DNA of 18,182 nucleotides. It comes from Tissierella_B sp964485455. Lineage in GTDB: Bacteria > Bacillota > Clostridia > Tissierellales > Tissierellaceae. A model generated the notes under the pieces. That model searched no databases. It saw nothing but the letters and a program-made list of their open reading frames with translations, and was not told where the DNA came from. Position numbers and translations under genes: made by a program. The stretch spans positions 1 to 18,182 of the forward strand of contig CAZAJU010000038.1 of assembly GCA_964485455.1 (NCBI GenBank), read 5' to 3'. The stretch's first letter is position 1; every line of letters starts with the position of its first letter. Below, one piece after another: positions 7,293 through 12,623 of the stretch.

Positions 7293-7931
7293 TTACTTAA
7301 GTCTACTATAAACTATCTCAAGCATATCATCTCTTAATTTTCTTCCATTAGTCATTAGGCTATCTAGTTCTTCATTTACTCTTTTAATATATTCTTCATC
7401 TTTTATGCTCTTTAGATTGATAATAACATTAAATAGAGCCCCTTCTATGCCTGAATAAGCAAGTAATGTACCAACTCCAACATCTGTTATGGCATGAACA
7501 TTTCCGTAGTTTGCAAATACATCTTGAAGCTCTAATATTCTATAACACTCTTTAGCACAATTTAATGGAACTTCTAAAGCAGACTTATAACCATCTTGAA
7601 TTGCTTGGCTTCTAATCTTTTTCTCTTCATCTGTGTTCTTTGGTAGTTTAAATGCAGCCATAGCCTTATCAAAAGCTTTTGCATCTTGATCCACAATAAC
7701 AAGCAAGTTTTCTACTACTTTTTCAATTTCCTTGAAGTTTTCTTCCATCTTAACTTTCATATCAGCAGGCACATCTTCATAGACCTTATTTCCAACCGTA
7801 AGGTTTCCAACCATATTGGTTAATGCACCGCCCAATCCACCTACAAGAGCTGCTACACTTCCACCTCCAGGTGTTGGATTACCACTCATTGACTCTTCTA
7901 CATATTCCTTTACTGTCTTGTTAACTAACAT
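7293..7931 (-). CDS. Cyclodeaminase/cyclohydrolase family protein (FchA/FTCD-C type)
   Basis: This 212-residue, mainly helical folate enzyme matches the stand-alone form of the formiminotetrahydrofolate cyclodeaminase domain and of clostridial methenyl-THF cyclohydrolase FchA. The N-terminal signature NPTPGGGSVAAL (about 18-29) is characteristic, followed by helical segments with a conserved-looking DQDAKAFDKAMAAFKLPK stretch and PLNCAKEC. The length is right for the family. Depending on specificity it either releases ammonia from 5-formimino-THF or opens 5,10-methenyl-THF; sequence alone does not separate these. A near-perfect AGGAGGT precedes the ATG. It starts 18 bp after the PhzF-like gene and is followed by ade. 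Formimino-THF is an intermediate of anaerobic purine breakdown, which makes the pairing with adenine deaminase suggestive. Confidence 0.88.
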   Translation of the reverse strand: MLVNKTVKEYVEESMSGNPTPGGGSVAALVGGLGGALTNMVGNLTVGNKVYEDVPADMKVKMEENFKEIEKVVENLLVIVDQDAKAFDKAMAAFKLPKNTDEEKKIRSQAIQDGYKSALEVPLNCAKECYRILELQDVFANYGNVHAITDVGVGTLLAYSGIEGALFNVIINLKSIKDEEYIKRVNEELDSLMTNGRKLRDDMLEIVYSRLK

Positions 7932-7949
7932 AATATACCTCCTATATAA

Positions 7950-8846
7950 TTAAAATTTTAAAATACCTTCTAGAACAATGTTAGCATTTCCGCCAACTTT
8001 AACTTTATATTCATTATTATCTTCATCAATATAACAATGAACTTCACTTGGTCTATTTAGGTTTAAACCTTGTATAGACGTAATGCTATTTGAATCTATC
8101 ATTTTATATTTCTTTAAATAATATATTAAAGCCCCACTGGCTATGCCAGTAGCTGGCTCCTCATCAATTCCCATAGCTGGTGCAAAGCTTCTTGAATAAA
8201 CTACCTTTGAATTAGAATCAGGTAAATAAAAAGCTATTAAGCCCTTGGCATCATTTTGGTTGCAAAATTCTAATAGAGAGCAATTATCAATATGAAGATT
8301 ATCTAAAATATCCTTTTCTTTTATAGGTATAATAGCGTATGACAAACCTGTATATATTATTTCAGGATCAAAATATTTATTTTGATTACCTATTTGTGAA
8401 CTATTAATACCTGTTATATTGTGAAGTTCCGATATGTCTAAAATTCTATTTATTACTTTCGGCCCTTCTAGTTCCATTATAATCTTATCTACCTTCATAT
8501 TCTTATAGCTTATTTCAATAGGAAGCCTACCATTATTTGTTTCCATAGAAGCTGTTTTTATGCCATTATCTATAGGTTTAATATAACCCATTTCAGCCAT
8601 GGCAAAGAAGGTAGCTATAGTACCATGCCCTGAAAAATTGACCTCTCTTCTTGGAGTATAAAAGCTAACTCTAAACCTTTCATCCCCAAGTTGATGGACA
8701 AATGCTGTATTAGAAACGTTCATCTCATTAGCTATCCTTTGTTTATCTTCGCTTGTAATCCACTTTGCATTTGGTACAACAATTGTTGGATTACCTCCAA
8801 AAGGTGTAGAACTAAATGCATCCACTTGAAAAATATTTACTTCCAT
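7950..8846 (-). CDS. PhzF family isomerase/epimerase-like protein with altered active site
   Basis: This 298-residue protein has the two-lobed PhzF fold, related to diaminopimelate epimerase: N-terminal FQVDAFSSTPFGGNPTIVV, GHGTIATFFAMAEMG, and C-terminal EEPATGIASGALIYYL. Characterised PhzF relies on Glu45, His74, Asp208 and Ser213. Here the equivalent positions appear to be Asn46 (SNTAFV), His74 (SGHG), Glu230 and Ile235 (EPATGI). Only the histidine is kept, so the chemistry may differ or be lost. I use the ATG at 8846, which has AGAGGAGG in front. An earlier in-frame ATG at 8915 begins inside the parS palindrome, has no ribosome site and would encode an unrelated leader. It is the first gene left of parB and heads the metabolic block. 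It is not evidence for phenazine synthesis. Confidence 0.88.
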   Translation of the reverse strand: MEVNIFQVDAFSSTPFGGNPTIVVPNAKWITSEDKQRIANEMNVSNTAFVHQLGDERFRVSFYTPRREVNFSGHGTIATFFAMAEMGYIKPIDNGIKTASMETNNGRLPIEISYKNMKVDKIIMELEGPKVINRILDISELHNITGINSSQIGNQNKYFDPEIIYTGLSYAIIPIKEKDILDNLHIDNCSLLEFCNQNDAKGLIAFYLPDSNSKVVYSRSFAPAMGIDEEPATGIASGALIYYLKKYKMIDSNSITSIQGLNLNRPSEVHCYIDEDNNEYKVKVGGNANIVLEGILKF

Positions 8847-8848
8847 TA

Positions 8849-8865
8849 TATAGACCTCCTCTATA
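8849..8865 (-). promoter_or_regulatory. Shine-Dalgarno of the PhzF-like gene held in a hairpin loop
   Basis: On the mRNA, TATAGA and TCTATA pair perfectly around GGAGG, so the ribosome site forms the 5-nt loop of a 6-bp stem 2 nt before the ATG. The stem is all A/T except one G-C pair, so it would be weak. It also fixes the choice of start codon. Confidence 0.45.
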
Positions 8866-8898
8866 CTCGGTATCAAAGGATAATAAGTCTTCAAATAA

Positions 8899-8914
8899 TG
8901 TTCCACGTGGAACA
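8899..8914. promoter_or_regulatory. parS: parS centromere site 1 (ParB binding)
   Basis: TGTTCCACGTGGAACA is a perfect 16-bp palindrome. It keeps the CACGTG core and outer GTT/AAC of parS; C and G at positions 5 and 12 replace the T and A of the commonest version, a form also known in Pseudomonas parS. The dyad extends to 26 bp (8894-8919). It lies 24 bp past the parB stop codon, between parB and the PhzF-like gene. Confidence 0.88.
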
Positions 8915-8938
8915 TTATTGTTTAATACTTTAATTTAA

Positions 8939-9805
8939 TTATTTTGTAAGCAATTCGATAAGTCTTTCTAAATCATCGTCACCGTAATATTCAATTTCAA
9001 TTTTACCCTTTTTCTTACCTGGGTTTAGAAACACCTTAGTGCCCAAAGAGCTCATTAGATTTTCTTCTATATCCTTTATATAAGCTTCTTTTGGTTTAAG
9101 CTTTTTTATCTTAGAAATAGATTTTGCTTGTTTTACTTCTGTCTCAGTTTCTCTAACATTTAGACCTAAATCCACAATCCTTTGTGCTGCCTTGTACTGT
9201 TGCTCTTTATCTGTTATGCCCAATAGAACCTTACCGTGACCACTTGTTAACTTTCCATCATATAATAAATCTATAACCCTCTTATCAAGATTTAGTAGCC
9301 TAATGCTATTTGAAATGTAGGTCCTGCTTTTACCAACTGCTTCCCCTAATTCTTCCTGTTTCAAACTATAATTGACCATTAAATTTTTGTATGCTGATGC
9401 TTCCTCTATAGGATTTAAATTTTCTCTTTGAACATTTTCTATTAAGGATATCTTAGCTGCACTCTCTTCATCGATATCCCTAATAATAACAGGAATCTCT
9501 CTTAGGTTAATGGCCTTTGATGCTCTCCATCTTCTTTCCCCTGCTACAATCTCATAATGGTCATCCTTCTTCCTTACTATAATAGGCTGAATGATTCCAT
9601 TTTTTTCAATCGATGAAGCTAAATCATTCAAGGATGCATCATCAAAATATTGTCTTGGCTGATCCTTCTTTGGATAAATTAGACCTATATCTAATAGGTC
9701 TATTTTTTCATGGTCATGCTCTTCATTTAGGAGGTTTTCTACCGCAACCTTATCTGATATTAAAGCAGAAAGACCTTTGCCAAGTCCTCTCTTCTTAGTA
9801 CTCAA
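8939..9805 (-). CDS. parB: Chromosome partitioning protein ParB (Spo0J)
   Basis: This is the parS-binding CTPase clamp that spreads on DNA around the origin and loads SMC. The 288 residues show, in order: the N-terminal ParA-stimulating motif KKRGLGKGLSALI (4-16), the CTP-binding motif GERRWRA (89-95), NVQRENLNPIEEA (124-136), a helix-turn-helix (about 148-173) and a C-terminal dimerisation domain. Four positions known to separate ParB from Noc specificity are Arg161, Ser167, Asn172 and Gly189; the diagnostic Arg and Gly are of ParB type. An ATG at 9814 is in frame, but AAAGG abuts it. The TTG at 9805 has better spacing and gives the usual N-terminus, so I chose it. It starts 20 bp after parA, whose tail carries the ribosome site. 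Confidence 0.96.
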   Translation of the reverse strand: MSTKKRGLGKGLSALISDKVAVENLLNEEHDHEKIDLLDIGLIYPKKDQPRQYFDDASLNDLASSIEKNGIIQPIIVRKKDDHYEIVAGERRWRASKAINLREIPVIIRDIDEESAAKISLIENVQRENLNPIEEASAYKNLMVNYSLKQEELGEAVGKSRTYISNSIRLLNLDKRVIDLLYDGKLTSGHGKVLLGITDKEQQYKAAQRIVDLGLNVRETETEVKQAKSISKIKKLKPKEAYIKDIEENLMSSLGTKVFLNPGKKKGKIEIEYYGDDDLERLIELLTK

Positions 9806-9825
9806 GTGAATCATCCTTTCTATAT

Positions 9826-10590
9826 CTAGTCTTGAAGGTATATAAATTCTTCAGCTAATTCCATGTATGCTTCAGAACCTTTTGACTTACTATCATAATC
9901 CATAACAGATAATCCATAAGAAGGAGCTTCAGCCAGTCTAACATTTCTTGGTATTATATTTGTGTAGACTTTTCCTTTAAAGAATGATTTAACTTCTTCA
10001 ACTACCTGTATTGAAAGGTTTGTCCTACCATCAAACATACTCAGCACTACACCTTCTATATCTAATGAAGGATTGAAACTCTTTCTAACCATTTCGATGG
10101 TGTCAAATAACTGACTAACCCCCTCAAGAGCATAATATTCACACTGAATTGGTATAATTACACTATCAGAGGCTATTAAACCGAGCACACTTAGGATTCC
10201 AAGAGATGGTGGACAATCAATAAATATAAAATCATAATCATCTTTTATCTCTTTTAATTTGTCTTTTAATGAATTTTCCCAATTTCCCGCACGGGCAAAT
10301 TCTATTTCTAAGCCTGCCAATTGATTATTTGAAGGAATAATATCGAGGTTTTCTGCGGAGGTCTTATAGATGGCTTCTTTCATTGGGGTATCAAGAGCCA
10401 AGCAATCATAAATTAGCTTTTCAACCTTATTCTTATCTACTCCTAGACCACTTGTAGAGTTCCCTTGTGGATCGATATCAATCAACAATATCTTTTTACC
10501 AAGCTTTCCAAGACCTGCAGAAAGATTTATACTCGTAGTAGTCTTTCCTACCCCACCTTTTTGATTAAATATAGCAACAACTTTACTCAA
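9826..10590 (-). CDS. parA: Chromosome partitioning ATPase ParA (Soj)
   Basis: This is the ATPase that works with ParB-parS in origin segregation; in Bacillus the homologue Soj also regulates DnaA. The 254 residues start with the deviant Walker A motif KGGVGKTT (11-18), with signature lysines at 11 and 16. IDIDPQGN (37-44) and FIDCPPSLG follow (Walker B region), with the PRNVRLAEAPSYG stretch near the C-terminus typical of chromosomal ParA. The length is that of Soj-type proteins without an N-terminal DNA-binding domain. The start is TTG after GAGGTGG. parB follows after 20 bp, so the pair forms an operon. About 420 bp separate it from noc, and I could not identify a convincing promoter there. 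Confidence 0.96.
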   Translation of the reverse strand: MSKVVAIFNQKGGVGKTTTSINLSAGLGKLGKKILLIDIDPQGNSTSGLGVDKNKVEKLIYDCLALDTPMKEAIYKTSAENLDIIPSNNQLAGLEIEFARAGNWENSLKDKLKEIKDDYDFIFIDCPPSLGILSVLGLIASDSVIIPIQCEYYALEGVSQLFDTIEMVRKSFNPSLDIEGVVLSMFDGRTNLSIQVVEEVKSFFKGKVYTNIIPRNVRLAEAPSYGLSVMDYDSKSKGSEAYMELAEEFIYLQD

Positions 10591-10912
10591 ACTACCACCT
10601 CAAATCACTTTTGAACTATAGAGTATCATAGCAATTTTCATATAAAAGATAATTGCTTAACAATTCCTAAAAACAATCAAAACGAGGTTGCTAATTTAGG
10701 CATTTAAAGAGATTGCCTAATAATCTTTAATATAGCAGCAACTATGTTTTAATTGTTTTGACACTCTAACTGTTTATTTACAATGTATTCGACTCCTTAG
10801 AGAAGCTGATAAATCTAAACTTCACTATATATATAATAACATTAATTAGTATAAAACAAAATATAAATAGCTTCTAAATAAACATAAAATAGAGCTATTT
10901 TTATTACTAATT

Positions 10913-10950
10913 AAAAAAAGCTGTTTAGATAAAGAAAATAAAAAAGCTTT
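10913..10950 (-). terminator. Possible terminator of noc
   Basis: On the minus strand AAAGCT (plus 10945-10950) pairs with AGCTTT (plus 10917-10922) across a loop of about 22 nt and runs into a stretch of seven T. The stem is short and AT-rich, so this is a weak call. Confidence 0.35.
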
Positions 10951-10977
10951 ACCCAATATTATAATTGAATAAAGCAG

Positions 10978-10993
10978 CGTTCCACGTGGAACA
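10978..10993. promoter_or_regulatory. parS: parS centromere site 2 (ParB binding)
   Basis: GTTCCACGTGGAAC (10979-10992) is a perfect 14-bp palindrome identical to the core of site 1. Only the outermost base on one side differs (C instead of T). It lies 21 bp past the noc stop codon, so the parA-parB pair is bracketed by the two sites. Confidence 0.85.
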
Positions 10994-11013
10994 TCCTTCA
11001 TAAAAATCTAAAT

Positions 11014-11805
11014 CTAATTCTTAGGAACTTTAATAGTAACCAGAATATGGTCCCCTTTATCCTCTTCACCATACTCCGCCCTTATACCATGTTCTTTTAT
11101 GGCCTTATAGGCTTTCTTAATAGTATTCAGGTATATTCTAATACTAATTAATGACTTCATATTTCGTTTATATTCTCGATTTTCCTTACGTCTAAGACTA
11201 TCTAATATATCTTCTACAACTGCTTCGGTTCCACTTACATTTAAGTCGTTGTTTATGGTTTTTTCAAGTACTACTCTTCTCAAGTCATCATCTGGTAGTT
11301 TCAATAAAGCTCGACCATGTCTTTCTGTGAGTTTTTCATCTATAAGTGTTTTCTTTATATCTGAAGGCAATCTTAATAGTCTTAGTTTATTAGCTATTGC
11401 AGATTGAGACTTTCCTAATTTTTCAGCTAACTCCATTTGGGTGAAATTGTGGTCGTTTATTAAACTGTTGTATCCTTCTGCTTCTTCTATAAAATTTAAG
11501 TCCTCTCTCTGAAGATTTTCAACTAAGGCTACTAATGCAGATTCCTTATCCCTATAATTTACTACTATTGCTGGCACTACTTTTAAATCAGCCATCTCAG
11601 AAGCTCTTAGTCTTCTTTCCCCTGCAACTAATTCAAAAGAATGCATGCTTATTTTTCTAACACTAATAGGTTGAATTATTCCAAATGTCTTGATAGATTG
11701 TGATAACTCTTCTAAGCCTTTCTGATTGAAAATCTTTCTGGGTTGATAAGGATTTGGCTTTATAGAACTAATTGGTATATTTATTATCTCTCTTTGTAAA
11801 TTCAT
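11014..11805 (-). CDS. noc: Nucleoid occlusion protein Noc (ParB paralogue)
   Basis: Noc is a CTP-dependent ParB paralogue that binds its own sites and, in Bacillus, blocks division over the nucleoid. The 263 residues contain PNPYQPRKIF, GERRLRA (62-68, CTP binding), ENLQREDLNFIEEA (96-109), a helix-turn-helix (about 121-146) and the Noc-type C-terminus around NMKSLISIRIYLN. The four specificity positions are Gln134, Lys140, Arg145 and Arg162; Gln, Lys and the last Arg match the Noc pattern, and Arg145 replaces the usual Lys. The N-terminus is short: B. subtilis Noc has an extra amphipathic membrane-binding helix that is absent here, and an in-frame stop nine codons upstream rules out an unannotated extension. 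The ATG follows GAGGGG. It sits between rsmG and parA, as in Bacillus. Confidence 0.9.
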   Translation of the reverse strand: MNLQREIINIPISSIKPNPYQPRKIFNQKGLEELSQSIKTFGIIQPISVRKISMHSFELVAGERRLRASEMADLKVVPAIVVNYRDKESALVALVENLQREDLNFIEEAEGYNSLINDHNFTQMELAEKLGKSQSAIANKLRLLRLPSDIKKTLIDEKLTERHGRALLKLPDDDLRRVVLEKTINNDLNVSGTEAVVEDILDSLRRKENREYKRNMKSLISIRIYLNTIKKAYKAIKEHGIRAEYGEEDKGDHILVTIKVPKN

Positions 11806-11816
11806 AATACCCCTCT

Positions 11817-11851
11817 TTTCTAGAATAATCTACAGTATATTATTCTAGAAA
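11817..11851. promoter_or_regulatory. Perfect 13-bp inverted repeat in the noc leader
   Basis: TTTCTAGAATAAT (11817-11829) and ATTATTCTAGAAA (11839-11851) are exact inverted copies separated by 9 bp. The dyad lies in the 101 bp between rsmG and noc, ending 11 bp before the noc start and next to its ribosome site. No T run follows on the minus strand, so it is not a normal terminator. A possible -10 (TATACT) lies inside it, so an operator is plausible. I do not recognise the motif. Confidence 0.55.
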
Positions 11852-11906
11852 GGGTTTTTATTTCCCTTCAAGATTTCCCAGGTTTTATCATACATTTTCC
11901 TTCAGA

Positions 11907-12623
11907 TTACAACGGATTCTTCCTTGGTTTTCCACCACCTCGTGGATATTTTGTCGAAGTTGGCTTTATTTTCTCGATAATTATAAGTGAATGGGTAATA
12001 TCTGTCCCTGGTATAGTAACCAATCTAGATTCTATAATTTTTCCACCGAGTAAATTAATAGCATTTTTACTTAAACTTAGCTCTTCATCAATGTCAGGAC
12101 CCTTCATTGATATAAAGTATCCACCAACCTTTACAAATGGTATACAGTATTCACTTAAGGTATTTAAAGATGCCACTGCTCTAGATATGCAAATATCATA
12201 CTTCTCTCTGTAACTATCCATACGACTAAATTCCTCAGCCCTTCCATGGACAGCCTCTATATCCTTTAAATTTAATTGATTAATTACCTCATTTAAAAAT
12301 ATTATCCTTTTATTAAGACTATCAAGTAGTGTAATATTTAACTCTTCATTTACTATCTTAAGTGGTAGACCAGGAAAGCCTCCTCCAGTACCAATATCTA
12401 TTATCTTCTTTTTACCACTAAAAAGGTCTGTAATAAATGGAGTGATACTATCGAGAAAATGCTTTTGATCTATCTCTATATCTTGTGTTATTGTAGTAAT
12501 GTTTATTTTCTCGTTCCACTCCTTGAGGAGCTCTTTATATATGGAAAACTTTTTAAGCTTCTCGTCATCTAGGTTTATGCCTAAATCCTGGCTTCCCATC
12601 TTTAATACGTCCATGTTAAGCAT
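11907..12623 (-). CDS. rsmG: 16S rRNA (guanine527-N7)-methyltransferase RsmG (GidB)
   Basis: RsmG methylates N7 of G527 in 16S rRNA using S-adenosylmethionine; its loss gives low-level streptomycin resistance in many bacteria. The 238 residues fit the family. The SAM-binding motif IDIGTGGGFPGLPL lies at about 75-88, preceded by HFLDSI (55-60), and SRAVASL and the basic C-terminus KYPRGGGKPRKNPL are typical. A GTG at 12632 is in frame but overlaps the Shine-Dalgarno AAGGAG; the ATG at 12623 is 8 nt beyond it and is chosen. The gene overlaps the end of mnmG by 8 nt, and its ribosome site lies within the last mnmG codons, so translation is probably coupled. Confidence 0.95.
   Translation of the reverse strand: MLNMDVLKMGSQDLGINLDDEKLKKFSIYKELLKEWNEKINITTITQDIEIDQKHFLDSITPFITDLFSGKKKIIDIGTGGGFPGLPLKIVNEELNITLLDSLNKRIIFLNEVINQLNLKDIEAVHGRAEEFSRMDSYREKYDICISRAVASLNTLSEYCIPFVKVGGYFISMKGPDIDEELSLSKNAINLLGGKIIESRLVTIPGTDITHSLIIIEKIKPTSTKYPRGGGKPRKNPL

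Larger units (their letters stand above)
10591..11013. other. 423-bp intergenic region between noc and parA
   Basis: This AT-rich stretch holds a parS site near its right end, a possible noc terminator and several inverted repeats. These include AATTG/CAATT (10651-10655 with 10661-10665), TTAGGCA/TGCCTAA (10696-10702 with 10714-10720) inside an outer GTTGC/GCAAC pair, and AAATAGCT/AGCTATTT (about 10864-10900). I see no gene on either strand and no convincing parA promoter, although one must lie here or further upstream. Confidence 0.6.

Noticed and set aside
7950..8846. Phenazine biosynthesis operon suggested by the PhzF homologue
   Set aside because: No other phz genes are nearby and PhzF-fold proteins are common in bacteria that make no phenazines; key active-site residues also differ.
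8847..8915. Upstream ATG for the PhzF-like gene beginning in the parS palindrome
   Set aside because: It would add 23 residues unrelated to PhzF, has no ribosome site, and the internal ATG has a near-consensus one.
10282..10300. Noc-site-like ATTTCCCG-CAC-GGGCAAAT inside parA
   Set aside because: The two halves are split by three bases and one half has an extra C, so it does not match the continuous ATTTCCCGGGAAAT palindrome; it also lies in coding sequence where the codons explain it.
10758..10784. TTGACA with TACAAT on the plus strand in the noc-parA spacer
   Set aside because: The spacer is only 15 bp and no plus-strand gene follows, so it is probably chance in AT-rich DNA.
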